The notes: generated from the letters alone by a model not told the origin. DNA of 64,000 nt from Jacaranda mimosifolia (GCA_018894105.1 CM032125.1:34147032-34211031); one strand, 5' to 3'; counted from the first letter of the stretch, positions 1 through 12,353 are shown. A program made the numbers and translations.

Positions 1-600
1 AGAGGCAGAGACATATACAAAAATTTTAAATGTGGAGATAAACTACTTTTTATAACTAACAAAAAAGAAAGAAAATAAAATTGTACTATGTCAGTTAATG
101 CAAGATTCTTATTTTTGATTTTCCTTCAGTAGAAGATATTGCCATAGTCTGCGTTGCTCTGTGGTTGAAGAAAACATGTCAGTGATTCTACAGAATATGA
201 TAAGCAAACAATTTTCATGAGCTTAGTTGGACCGTTAGAGAATTAGGCAATGATGGAAATGCCATTGTATCTGATTCATAGGTCAATCAGCATTCCATCT
301 TTCTTCATGCATACGCCTTTTGCCACATCAAACGTTTTCATCTACTTTCTATGAACGGCCTAATATAAAAATCAATTCTTACAATAAAAAAAATTATCTC
401 TAAAATCATATATATTTTTAATCAAGCACTAATTCTACATAGGCACAATCCAAAAACAAAATTCTACCATTTTAATGATTCATATATATATATATATAAA
501 CCCTTAAATTCTTGTCCGTGCACCATCAATTATATTACAAAGGGCATGAGCATTTATTGGCGAAATTGTTCATTCATATGTACCGCGATTTTAGGTGAAA
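1..600. other. Intergenic block conserved between units (unit A copy)
   Basis: No gene recognised. The stretch 120-345 is less AT-rich than its surroundings and is well conserved at 32,075-32,300, so it may be an exon remnant or regulatory DNA, but no uninterrupted recognisable protein is encoded. By comparison with unit B it should lie roughly 650 bp upstream (5' side) of a minus-strand PLAT gene just outside the window. An AT microsatellite occurs near 480-500. Confidence 0.6.
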
Positions 601-1163
601 CTAGTTTTGATCCCATACGTTGCATCGCATAATAATTATAAATATTGAATAAAAATAATTATTTATAAAAATAAAAATAAAAATTTTATTGTAAATATTT
701 TTGAAATATCACACTAACAAAATAATTAAAAAAAATCATGGGTTAAAGAAAAATCATAACATAAAGAGAGTTTAAAAAAAAAAGCAAAAAATAAATATAA
801 AATTTTAATTTACCACAAACCCAAGACTTCGAATTCCTTTTATAAATTAACCTGACTCATAAACATAAAAATTTATTAATATTAGTAAATCATATAAAAT
901 TATAAATTAAATGCATAATAAAACTAATATAATTTGACTCACCAAGTAATTGAACCTATAGAGATGAAGAAAAACGAAAGAAATATTTTCATATCTTAAA
1001 ATATTAGTGTACTATATGTTTAGTTCTTTTTAGTATATATTATTTATATGAATTATGAGCTAAGATTAGGGAACTTAAAATAATTAGAATGTTGAATTGT
1101 GGAATAAAATATATTTTAGGAAATATTAAATTAAGGTGAAATTTTTGGGAGTAAAGATGGAAA

Positions 1164-1205
<42 letters not shown>

Positions 1206-1676
1206 GTTTTTGTCAATCACAAAAGTTAACAAAACATACATAACAGTTATTCTTAATAATTAAAGGCAATAAAGGTTGTACTATATTTGGTAAGATTTTC
1301 AAATTCCTTAGCATATGTAGTCTTGAAATTATTAATTTAAAATAAATTAGCCATCATTTTACTTTATTTGAAATAAATATCTTATCATAATAATGTGGCT
1401 TATAATTTAATTTGAACCAATAATATAAGCATAGCTAGTTAATATGTAAATTAAAATTGGACGCATAAAAGTATAAATATTAAACATACGAAAAGTAATA
1501 AAATTGCTTTTGAAGAAATCAATTAAAAATATTAATACTAAAATAAATCATTTTTATAGTAAACCATCTATGGAAGATGTTGAGATGGCAAAAAAGAATA
1601 AAAATAACTTATCCACACCATTGCCACATAACAAACATTCTTAAAATAGGTTGAATAATATTTTGCTTTATATATA
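601..1676 (-). mobile_element. Non-autonomous Helitron-like element (i), unit A
   Basis: On the minus strand the 3' end shows a hairpin-like GC patch followed about 8 nt later by CTAG (601-604), with host T next (A at 600 on the plus strand). This is the Helitron 3' signature: hairpin, CTRR, insertion between A and T. The unit B copy preserves the hairpin better. The body is AT-rich and non-coding. The 5' end (about 1,660-1,676) is AT-rich and lacks the canonical TC, perhaps because element (ii) abuts it directly. Contains a (TG)n(AG)n microsatellite at 1,164-1,206. Family assignment is by termini only. Confidence 0.5.
1164..1206. repeat. (TG)n(AG)n microsatellite
   Basis: Compound dinucleotide repeat, TG followed by AG. 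The same site in unit B (33,187-33,236) is shorter and interrupted, so the locus is length-variable between units. Confidence 0.95.
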
Positions 1677-2584
1677 CTAGCTTGTATCCCATGCGTTGCA
1701 TTGGGTAATAATTTTAAATTTAAATATATGTCATATTTAATATAATTATAGTTTAAATATTACAAATATTAAGCAAAAAAGAATAACTAATTTAATAAAA
1801 AATTCATAAAAATATTTTTGAATGCAATATAACGGTAGGAATAAGGGAAATATAACTATATTTCATGTCAATACGACTTATGTGTCATTAGAAGAAATGC
1901 TCTTGGAATTGCACCATTTCCATCAAATTTTCACATTTTCCCTACAGAACAATATATATTAAAAATAAAATGATATAGTGTATATATATTCAGTATTTAC
2001 TAAAATTGGTAGAAAATTATAAAAAAATAAATTAATATAGTTTTCATATATTAAATTTAAATAATTATTGATAGGGTATATTATATCTATATATATATAT
2101 ATGTATGGTATTGTATTCAAATTAAATGGAAAAATTATGAAAAATAAATCAATATAGTTTTTATATCTTGATATTGAGATAATTAATATTTTAATCATGA
2201 CAAAATAATTATGTAGGATCACAAAATTTGTGCATTTCACGTTACAGAAATTTTAAATTTATGTCCTTTGAACCCACTTTCAAAGTTAATAATAATTGGT
2301 ACCATGGTCCAATAATATTGTATATAAAATTCAATACTAACGTAAATTACTTATTTCAGATTAATTAGACACTTATTGTACCATTTTTGTAATCCCATTT
2401 AAAAGCTATTAATTATTCTATTACAATTGTTAACCAATTAAATTAAAATTTTCTGCATGTAATATTGGACAATTTGATTAATTTATTTAAAATTATTTAT
2501 ATAAAAACATCAATGTTAAAATTGATCTTTATCGTTTTTGTTTTATTTTCTAACATGGATAAAATTATAAAATGACAACAGATT

Positions 2585-2598
2585 GGGGGGGGGGGGGG
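2585..2598. repeat. Poly-G run
   Basis: Fourteen consecutive G. The corresponding site in unit B (35,134-35,154) has 21 G, so it is a length-variable homopolymer and could also reflect sequencing slippage. Confidence 0.9.
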
Positions 2599-2663
2599 AC
2601 TCTGAGCCTCCACCAAAACGTCAAACCAACAAAATGAGAAAGGTAAACAAATTATGGGTTAAA

Positions 2664-3394
2664 CAATGTTCTTAAAATCGGACCGGACAAAGAACCGGTG
2701 ACCTTACTGGTTACCGGTTCGACCGGTTCAACTGGTTGAACCACCGGTCCAACCGGTATGACGTCATAATGATGTAATAATTATATTTAATTTTATAAAA
2801 ATATATAACATTTTAATATTAACTAAAAATAAAACTTTCAATTGATATACAAATAATATTATTTAAAAAAATTTCAGTTTACTTATTTTTAAGTATGTTT
2901 TTTTAAAAAATAATACTATTTCACAATTAGTCAACTATAAATAAATAAAAAATAATATTTTAAATTAATATAAGTAATCATTCATTTCATGCTTTAACTC
3001 CAAGTACAAATAAATTCTTCTAAATTAAATATTCAACATAATTTAAGAGAGATTAAAAAAATAAAATAATAAATTAAATAAAAACATTCACATATAATTA
3101 CTACTTCATTAAATATCAAAAAAATAAATTTATATTTCAAAAATTACATGTCCAAAATCTTTAATTATCATCTTCAATCCATAATTTCTCTTTTCTTTTT
3201 CATTTTTTTTAAAGTAATTTTTAAATTTAAAAAAAAAAAAAGTAGTGAACCGGTCAAAAACCGGTTGAACCGGTACCGGTTCAACCGGTTTTTGACCGGT
3301 TTTGACCGGCACCGGTTTTCAATCATCAACCGGACCAAATGGGCCACCGGTCACCGGTCCGACCGGCCGGTCCGGTCCGGTTTTCAAAACACTG
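2664..3394. mobile_element. hAT-like non-autonomous element with ACCGGT subterminal repeats
   Basis: 731 bp flanked by a perfect 8-bp target duplication GGGTTAAA (2,656-2,663 and 3,395-3,402). Termini form an imperfect inverted repeat: left CAATGTTCTTAAAATCGGAC, right reverse complement CAGTGTTTTGAAAACCGGAC. Both subterminal zones are packed with ACCGGT/CCGGTT motifs, typical of hAT transposase-binding regions. Unit B keeps the empty site near 35,212 with a single GGGTTAAA. The core is AT-rich and non-coding; apparent reading frames over the CCGGTT clusters are repeat artefacts. The 8-bp duplication supports hAT, but no transposase is present to confirm it. Confidence 0.85.
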
Positions 3395-3984
3395 GGGTTA
3401 AAGAAAGCAACAGTAACCTCCCCCGAGCCCGTAAAGTGTCCAAAAGTGAAGAATTAGTATAGATAGTAGAAGATAAACTTTTCTACTTATCACAAAATCA
3501 AGACTTTCAATTTCTCTTGTAAATTAACATGGTTCATATATATAAAAGTATACCAATATTGAAAATCATATGAAAATTAGAAGATGCATATATATTCAAT
3601 AAAAATAGAATTGAATGCACCAAATAAATGATCCTATAGAGATGAAGGGGGAAAGAAAAAAGAAAGAAGAAGAAGAAGACAAACGTTTTTGTATTTTTAA
3701 ATATTAATGAATTGTATGTTTCAGTGAATTTTAGAATAAATTACTTGTAGGAATTTAATTTGAGCTTAGATTAAGGAATTTAACTTAATTAAAATATTTA
3801 AATATGAAATAGAATATAATTAGAGACTATCACATTATAAAGCCTCCTGATTTTCCGTGAGGTGGGGAGGGGAATTACAAAATTAATATGAAAAATCATA
3901 TATATTTATATTTATATTTATATTATATATAGAGAGCATTTACTAAAGTTACATATAGAGTTACATAAAAATCATTAATATAGC

Positions 3985-4025
<41 letters not shown>

Positions 4026-4292
4026 CAGAGAACTATAAAAAATTAATATGAAAAATCACATACATAGATATATTGAGTACTTACCAAAATTGGATATAGA
4101 ATTACCAAAAAATCAATTAACATAATATCTTTACATTAATTGCAAAATAACTCACCTTGATAGCAATTTATATATGGAAATACGTTAAATGACAAACAGG
4201 AGCAAAACTAACTTGTCCACATTATTGCCTCATAAAAAATATACTTGTAATAAATTTGAAGATTATTTTACTAGATATATATTAGATTATCT

Positions 4293-4780
4293 TAGGAGTG
4301 TAAATAAGTCAAATTCGAATCAAATTCGTCAAAAATTACAAATTTGAGAGTTTAATAAGCCTGCTTTTAAGGGTTTAAGCCTTGATACTACTTGAGCTTG
4401 AGCTAACCTCACCAAAAAATCCTAAAACAAATAAATATTAAAATTTTAATATATTTTATTATTTAATAATAATTAGTAAAACATTAAATTAATAAAATAT
4501 TTTAAATTAATTATTAATAAAAAATATATTAAATTGTAATATATATTTTAATAATTATTATAATTGTTTAAATTATAATATATTATAATTTTTAATAAAA
4601 TATTAAATTATTAACAGATATTAATTATTTAAATAATATATATATATATAATATTTAAAAGAAAAGCTCATGAATTGGATCATGAGTTTTCAAATAATTA
4701 AAGTAGGGCTCGAATTCGATTCATATTAAAGCTTAATTTGAGTTATATCGTGAGTCGACTCAACTCATCTTACACTTTTA
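4293..4780. mobile_element. Small inverted-repeat element, GTGTAAATRAGTC family
   Basis: Left end AGGAGTGTAAATAAGTC and right end GACTCAACTCATCTTACACT form an imperfect terminal inverted repeat. The interior is AT-rich with a CTCATGAATTGGATCATGAG palindrome. The same family is present at 9,142-9,601 and, in unit B, at 36,099-36,582 and 41,737-42,190. No coding capacity. No clear target duplication was found, so the superfamily is left open. Confidence 0.6.
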
Positions 4781-5590
4781 GGTAATATGCTGTAAGAAAT
4801 GGATATTGCATGTTTTGGCTGCTTACTGTTGCATGAGAATTGACTAATAAATAGTACTCGTCAAAGAGGAATTGGAGGTGGAACTAGTTATAGACTTCTA
4901 GCTATTTAGATTTATTTTTTGGAGGTATTTTTATTTTTTGGTGAGAAAAATAGTAAAAAGTCAGTTATAAATGTATTTTTTAAAATAAAATATTATTTTG
5001 AGGTTTTGTTTAAAATGTAATGATTATGTAGGATCGAAAACAAATTGTATTTAAAAAATATAATATGTTTGTATTAAAAGTCATGTAAATGTGAGTAGAA
5101 CAAGATAAAAAGTGAAAATGAAAAGTGAATATAATAGTGTTTGAAAAAATATGCTGCAAATAAAAAAATATGTAAAAATAAAAAAGAAATTAATAACTTT
5201 TTATTTTTATTTAAAAAATAAAAATAAAAAGGGCCTTCGAAAACAAAACCAAACGAGCACACCTTTTGGATTCCTTCTCTTTCATCTATTTAATATGAAA
5301 AAATTTCACACAGCAGCGATGCTCACCGCCAATTTTCTTTCTTTTTTCCTTTTTCCTTTATGAATTTTTAACTTCTTATTTCTTCTTTTTATTGAAGTAA
5401 CTTTTGGGCGGACCGTATCTAAGGGTGTAAATGATCGCGAATGGTTCGAATTCCATGAAATTTTGTATTTGATTCAATTTTGAATTAAGACCAAATTCAT
5501 CAATCAAATGAGTGGAGTTAAATTCACTAATATCCAATTCAAAAAACTACAAAAACTGGTAGCATAATGTCAAACAAATTAAAATAGGGC
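4781..5590. other. AT-rich intergenic DNA
   Basis: No gene seen. Conserved with 36,583-37,389. It contains runs of T/A and short low-complexity frames that do not resemble any protein family. Confidence 0.7.
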
Positions 5591-6659
5591 TAATAGTAAT
5601 TTATCCCCTGTGTTTTGAAAAATAAAAAATTTACTTCCCTATGAAAAATAAATCTTCAATATACCTCCTATATTTTAGAAAACTACGCATATCGCCTCCT
5701 TCTTCTCACTTGTTGTCCATTGAACATAATCTTAATATGAAAAGACTAATTTATCTTTAATCATTTAATATATTTTTAATTCAATTTAAATAACATTTTA
5801 TTATTTTTAATTCAATTTAAATAACCTTTTATTATTATTATTTACTTTCATTCTTTTGTTTTCTTTTTATTTCTCATTTTTCTTTTATTTTATTTTTATT
5901 TTATCAATTATATTCATCTCCTTTATACAAATTCTTTTATTTTTAAATTTTAAAAACTATTTTTAACTTTTTTTTAATTTTTGTCTTTCTAATTTATTCT
6001 TATATATATATATATTATACAATAAATATAAAATATATAATATAATAAACATAAATATATAACTACATAAATGTATTTATGTATATATTTATAAATAAGC
6101 ATTTTATATTATATTTTATACCCCCACCCATCTCGTCTTACTTGCCAATGGCCATGGCTGCTGCTCGCAGGGCCAAGCGGCTAGGCCTCCAGGGCCATTG
6201 CAAACGTGACCGTGAAGGCCACCTCTGAGGGTGGCTATCGGCGATGGCTGCTGGCAAGGGGTGGGGTGGGGTGGGGTGGAGATATATAATATATATATAC
6301 ACATATATATACTTGTATATAATATATACATATTTATACACATATATAATACATATACACATTATATATATGATAATGATAATATTATATATATATATTT
6401 AAAAATAATACAATTTGATCTAGACTATTGATTTTTTAAAAAAAGATCTAATGGTTGATAAATAAAGGTATAATTATCGTTTTATATAGAAAAATTTAAG
6501 GCAAGAAGCATGCAAGGGCGCGTGTCCTACACCTATGCTTTCAGGAGGGTTCGTTGCGTGATTTTTTAAAAGATGAAAGTGTTCTTTGTCTTTTTTATTT
6601 TTTTCACAAAGAGGTAATTTGCCCATTTTTCTAATACAAAGGGGTTATTTATAAAAATT
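5591..6659. mobile_element. Inverted-repeat element with GC-rich core, unit A
   Basis: The left end reads TAGTAATTTATCCCCTGTG and the right end carries the approximate inverse (AATACAAAGGGGTTATTTATA), suggesting a ~1.07-kb non-autonomous element. At 6,120-6,290 it holds a sharply GC-rich insert, which is itself an inverted repeat: CCCCACCC...TTGCCAATGGCC on the left and TGGCAAGGGGTGGGG on the right. Short frames over this core are not recognisable proteins. The unit B equivalent starts at 37,390 and has the core region duplicated. Boundaries are approximate and no target duplication was established. Confidence 0.5.
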
Positions 6660-7775
6660 TCAATTCAAATATGCAGTAGGAAAGTACTATCTAACGAGTA
6701 ATAATGCACCAAATGGTCAAATTCGTAATAATGAATTGGTTAAATTATTTTTAAGGATCTTTAAAAGATGGGTTTGGATCTTCCGTCGAAATAATTTGAA
6801 AGATTCAAAATGAAAAATAGTGATATCTACTAACAATAATATAACGAAAACCATCAATTAATATAAATTGATCCGAAATTTCAAATTCAATATAATACTT
6901 AAGAGTATATAAAAAATATATCAAATCTATTCTTTACAACAAATAAATCGATTACAAATTCTCATATTTCTAACAAATTATTTAGTAGTTTTCATGATTA
7001 AGTCATATACATATTGGCTAGTTTAAATTAAGACTCAGCGTAGGATGTGGGATCTTCGAATCGAACTAAAAATCCACTATATCTAAAAAATAAAATTACG
7101 AATGAATAAAATTATATACGTTTTGATTAATTAAATTCAAATAAAAAACAACTAAATATATACATATACTTCAATAACTTAATCGAACTTTACTTAACTA
7201 ATATTTATATTTCATACTAAACCTAAATAACTTATAATTGTTTTAATAATAAAACTCATGATAATAAGTTTATAAAGTATATGATTTTAATTTTTATTTA
7301 AGTTAACATATGATATTGCATTTATATATTATGTAATTCAATTAACTCGTGAGTACTAATTCAGTTACTTAAAGATTTAATTTATAAATTAATAATTAAT
7401 ATTATTAACTAGGAGTTATTAATAATTATATGTATGTATATTATATTAGACCTATATCACTTATATTAGTAGCGTATCATATAAGAAATATCGTATTAAA
7501 TTTTATTTACTTATAGATTTAGCATATTACTTGAAGCACTTACAATATTTAATTTTATTAAAAATGATTAAAATAGTTATTACATAATTTAAATTTTTTT
7601 ATCATTGATAGCTCAATGCTTGTTGATCATTTAGTATGTGGATTTTTTTAGTTCTTATTTTTATTTTTAATTTTTTTGGTTCGGTCCCTATTCTTATTGA
7701 CAGTAATCAGATTGTATTTTTTTTTTTTTTTAACATTGAATTACTTGGGACGAAACTAAATATTTTTAAATTTTC
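6660..7775. other. AT-rich intergenic DNA
   Basis: No gene or RNA seen. Conserved in unit B (39,350-40,465), showing it was part of the duplicated segment. Long A/T runs and no sustained reading frame. Confidence 0.7.
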
Positions 7776-9141
7776 AAATTGAATAGTTTCATACTTAACT
7801 CTTGTTTAGATTGATCGTAATTGAATGATTATGAATTTTTTTTAACTATACAATAAACTTAAAAGAAATCTCAAATCATCGACTTGGACAAATAGTCATT
7901 TTCAATTTGTACATTAACTTTTAAAACTTTTAATATTTATTTAGAACTATTATTCAATAATTGTTGTGTATTTCAAATCCATCTAGCAATGCAATTATTT
8001 ATAATTATCAACCTTAAATCCTTCGGTCTAAACTAATATAAATTATTTGGAAACTAATTAATAGTACAATCTTTTTCGTGGAACTTATCACGTGATATTT
8101 ATAAACACAATAAGTTGCTTTCCCAAAATAAAATAACTATACATTACCGTTACATCAAAATTTATACTCATCAATCAGTGAGACCACAAATTAAGATTAT
8201 CATTATGGTCGATTTTGCAATCAAGTTAATTTTGTCATCTATGCATTTTAATAATAGTATTCCATTTAAAATAATCACAAACCGAAATATTTGAACTTTA
8301 ACTAACTCATCGTAATAGTTTATGAAAAATTCAATATTACTAAAATATTATTTTTATCAATATGTTTATACTTAGGTTGAAAGAGACCACTTAAATTAAG
8401 CACAATGACAAAGTTTATTAATCTACATCATTAATTAATTTATTATTTCTAATTGGGAGTGTAAAATTGAATAGTTTCATACTCAGCTCTTGTTTCGAGT
8501 GGTCATAATTTAATGATTATGAATTTTTTTTAATAATACAATAAACTTAAAAATATTTTCAAATCATCAACTTGGACAAATATTCATTTCCCATTTCTAT
8601 GTTAAAATTTCAAAACTTTCAATCCTTATCTAGAGCTATTATTCAATAATTGTTGTGGATTTCAAATCCATCTAGCAATGCAATTATTTATAACTATCAA
8701 CCTTAAATCCTTCCGTCCAAACTAATATAAATTATTTGGAAACTAATTAATAGTACAATCTTTTTCATGGAACTTATCACGTGATATTTATAAATACTAT
8801 AAGTTGCTTTCTCAAAATAAAATAATTATACATTATCGTCACATCAAAATTTATAGTCATCAATTAATGAAACCATTAATTAAGATTATCATTATTGTCG
8901 GTTTTGCAATCAAGTTAATTTTGTCATCTACGCATTTTAATAATAGTATTCCATTAGCAATAATGCAAACCAAAATATTTAAACTTTAATTAACTCATCA
9001 TAATAGTTTATAAAAAATTAAATATTACTAAAATATTATTTTTATCAATATGTTTACACTTAGGTTGAAAGAGGTCAATTAAATTAACCACAATGATAAA
9101 GTTAATTAGTCTACAACATTAATTAATTTATTATCTCTGAT
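7776..9141. repeat. Tandem duplication, about 687-bp unit, two copies (unit A)
   Basis: Two direct copies, 7,776-8,462 and 8,463-9,141, both starting AAATTGAATAGTTTCATACT and ending with ATTAATTAATTTATTAT. Unit B has the same arrangement (about 40,462-41,107 and 41,108-41,736), so this duplication predates the segmental duplication. The junction between copies retains GGGAGTGTAAA, the terminus of the inverted-repeat element that follows copy 2, suggesting recombination or slippage at that terminus. No coding content. Confidence 0.8.
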
Positions 9142-9601
9142 AGGGGTATAAATGAGTCGCATTCGAACTCGACAAATATTACAGGCTCGAACTTGAACTC
9201 AATGAACCTATTTTTTACGGTATCGAGCTCGATTCACCAGAAAATTTTAAATCAAATAAAAATATTAAATTATTAATATATCATAATTATTTAATAATAG
9301 TTAATAAGTAATTTAAATTATAATTATTAATAAAATATATATTAAATTATTAACACATTATAATTATTTGATATATATAATAAATATTTAAAATTAGAAA
9401 AATAAATTATTAATATATATTAATTATTTAATTAATATAAAAATATTTAAAAATAGAAAAAAGTTCATGAGCCGGCTCATGAGCTTTTGAACAGCTAAAG
9501 TAAAATTCGAGCTTAGCTCATATTGAAGCTCGAGTTTGAGTCGAGCAATAATCGAGTCTGCTCACGAGATTCATGAGTCAACTCGACTCATTTTACACTC
9601 G
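9142..9601. mobile_element. Small inverted-repeat element, GTGTAAATRAGTC family
   Basis: Left end AGGGGTATAAATGAGTCG, right end CGACTCATTTTACACTC: an inverted repeat closely related to the element at 4,293. The interior contains the palindrome TCATGAGCCGGCTCATGAGC and TCGAG-rich arms. The unit B copy is at 41,737-42,190. Non-autonomous, no coding capacity, class uncertain. Confidence 0.65.
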
Positions 9602-9650
9602 TAGTCTCTTAATAGTAATAATTTTATTTATTATTTTTTTTCTTAATTAG

Positions 9651-9651
9651 A

Positions 9652-9683
<32 letters not shown>
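9651..9683. repeat. (AAT)n microsatellite
   Basis: About eleven AAT/ATA triplets. The equivalent site in unit B (42,241-42,252) has only four, so it has expanded in unit A or contracted in B. Confidence 0.9.
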
Positions 9684-9685
<2 letters not shown>

Positions 9686-10677
9686 CGAGACCCAGATTAA
9701 AAAAACGTCCAGCTGATTTGGTCAGACAATGTAATAATCGTGAGGCCAAAAAACGAATGACCCTTATTCAATTATTGAGGACCAAAAGCTTTGATCTGAT
9801 GAGCTGTATGCCAATATGCAAATTCCTGGTTTAACATGCGATGCCTGTTTACATAAAAGGGGCAAAATGAATTAATAAAGTGAAAGTTGAAGGCTAAAAA
9901 TGCTATTCTTTCTCTCCTTTGAATTATATAATATCCATATGCATACATGATGAGGTTCGAATTAAAATTTGAAAATTTCTTCAAAAATCACTACAGTGAA
10001 AGTAAATATTTACATCAGAAAATGAATTTACTGAGAGAATTCATTTTGTTAAATCTCATAGTAAATATTTGAGCTAAAAACAGATATAAAAATGCTTTTC
10101 ATCAAATACACATTGATGGAACAATATCTTAATATGAGTGGACCTCTATATTACCGACAAATAGATCTTGTCATCATCAATACATATGTGTGTGTATGTA
10201 CACCCCAAAATAAAATATTGACCAAACTCTAATTAATTGCATGATATTCAAAATTTGCTATTGTATCATTATATATGGGATTAAAATTCTATATTACTAA
10301 AATTCTGATACCAAATTTGCAGAACATCCAAATAACAGTTAATGGTCACATTGCAAAGGTTAGGTGTTACATGAGGATAGAATTAACAATTTTGGAAAGT
10401 TCGATATCAAATTTATAATTCACACTGTATTTTGGAATTAAAAAGTTATATTTTTTCTTTAAGTACTTATTAAGGTAATATGGAGTTTAAGGTTTGTACT
10501 AAACTTGCAAATCACATTATATTCAGGGATTAAAATTATAATTTTCTCTACAAGTACCGCTAACATCAAAGGGGCCAAAAAAAAAAAAACTAAAATAATA
10601 AAAATAATAAAGTGAAAGTTGTTCGCTAAAAATGCTAACTTTTTTCCTTGTAAGTCATACACACGCGCGCGCGCACA
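9684..10677. other. Intergenic DNA leading to Helitron insertion site
   Basis: No gene seen. Conserved with 42,253-43,240 of unit B. It ends in a CA/CG dinucleotide tract (10,659-10,677) that corresponds to the long (CA)n of unit B and is where the Helitron insertion begins. Confidence 0.7.
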
Positions 10678-10681
10678 CTAG

Positions 10682-12353
10682 AGAGAAGGCCACTGCACAA
10701 CGCGCGGTGCCCGTTTTACTAAATGACTAAATTTATTTTTATTAGTGGTATTTTTTGAAATGTTGACATGCAATATATATATATATAATACGATAATATT
10801 TTTATGTAGAATTTGTTCCTGGACGTGCAATTCTGTCAAATTATTTCACAAAAAAGTTTTTAAAATTTATTTTAATAACTTTTTATGAGATAAAAAGAAT
10901 TAAGAATGAGAGATATATAAAATTATCATTAAAAGAAAACAAACTATCTATATAAATATTATAGCATTGTAGCTCAAAATTATACATTAGTAACTTATTT
11001 AAACCACACATGTCATATTTGTCCTACATTGTAATCATACCTATAGTCATAAAAACCTAAAAAAGAAATAGTTATGCTTGCCAACAATCTAATTCTTTGC
11101 ACGTCCCTAATTGTTCGAAGTTAAAAACTTTTTTTTTGAATTGAATTTGGTTCATATTAAAAAAAGAATAATTTACACCCATTTAGGTGTTACAGGTGTA
11201 ATTATAATAAAATTATAATAATGTAAGGCTACTAATAAATGAGTCGTGTTGTAAATAAACTCTAGAAAAGTGGGCAATGTAGAAGACTTTATGAAATGAA
11301 GTATAAAGTAAATACGAAAAATAGAAGATAGAATATTACATAATAAAAATGAAAGAATTGTGAGACGGTTATCAAATACCAAAAATCAAATAAACCAACT
11401 CTATTTTCAATTTTTTCTTAAGCCGGGAACAGATTTGTATATTAATCATCCAAAAGAGCTATATCCGGTAGTAATGTTTTGGAAATTATATGAAATATTT
11501 TACAAAATACACCAATCTAATCTCCCACAAAAAGAAAAAGAGATAACACATTAAATTACACTAACATCAAAGAAATTTCTATCAATAATTTTCAGCCAAA
11601 AAAGAAAAGGAAGCAGCAGCCTCTATTGTAAAAGAAAAAAAAATGATGAGCCAATTATGTTTTCCTAAGTACAAATGAATGTGCTTCAGAAATGTGTAAA
11701 TAAGGTGTAAATTAATTATCATGCAATCCATATATGATTATCTATGTATAGCAGACAATTTGGTTATACTAATTCATTTTTCTCAATAAAAGAAAATACT
11801 AATGACTTCATGCTTGCTAGAGTATACAATTTTTTGCTAATGAAGAAGTTGCATTTATCCAGTCTCTTTTCCTCCAAAATAAACCGCAGAACAAGGAAAG
11901 CAAACTATACAATGACCATCTAATCAAGCGCTAATAAAATAGCGTCTCGAAGAGAGAAAAGGGCACAAGCAATTGCTTCTGGGTGAAGAAGAGTAGGAGT
12001 AATAAGGCAGCTAGCACAACAAACTTGGTATAAATCGGAAGAGCCATTTTATTAGATTAGCGTTGTTCATAGAGATACCAACCAAAGACTGCTGAGATGA
12101 TCTAAAAATCCAACATATTCTTGGTTAGATGGGACATACACAAAAGTAATAGTGCAATGCAAGAATCAACCCGTGGACACTACAGCAGACAACCAGTTGA
12201 GAATCATTAAACTTGAGACCAGGAGCAAGGGGTTTTAGTTAATTTATCCAATTGGGCTATGCCTTGTGATGAACTTCTGAAAAGAGCTTCTAACTGAGAG
12301 TCAATTGCTGTAACCACTTGGCTGATCCCACAAATTAATTGGACCACAGATAC
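10682..12353. other. Non-coding part of the captured-gene Helitron
   Basis: AT-rich, no recognisable protein. The part next to the PPR fragment (about 11,580-12,353) has more balanced composition and may be the PPR gene's 3' untranslated or downstream DNA taken along in the capture. The remainder up to the hairpin near 10,690-10,712 is simple AT-rich sequence. Confidence 0.55.

Larger units (their letters stand above)
1677..4286 (-). mobile_element. Non-autonomous Helitron-like element (ii), unit A
   Basis: The minus-strand 3' end at 1,677 reads hairpin (stem ATGC/GCAT extended by CCC/GGG), a short spacer, then CTAG with host T next. The 5' end at 4,286 begins TCTAATATATATC and is followed by T on the plus strand, as expected for a Helitron 5' TC terminus. 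The body is non-coding AT-rich DNA. A 731-bp hAT-like element (2,664-3,394) is nested inside, with an empty site in unit B. Without it the element is about 1.87 kb, comparable with the unit B copy at 34,024-36,090. It is head-to-tail with element (i). No RepHel protein is present, so it would depend on a partner. Confidence 0.55.

Noticed and set aside
3130..3462. Frames rich in Pro-Val / Asn-Arg across the CCGGTT clusters
   Set aside because: They are translations of the hAT-like element's subterminal repeats and cross its boundary.
6116..6431. Several frames over the GC-rich insert at 6.1-6.4 kb (and 38.7-39.1 kb)
   Set aside because: The frames differ between the copies and run into AT microsatellites. 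The region is a palindromic non-coding insert.
11173..11554. Frames of 60-70 codons within the Helitron interior
   Set aside because: AT-rich, no family resemblance, no splice or start context, and absent from unit B together with the whole Helitron.
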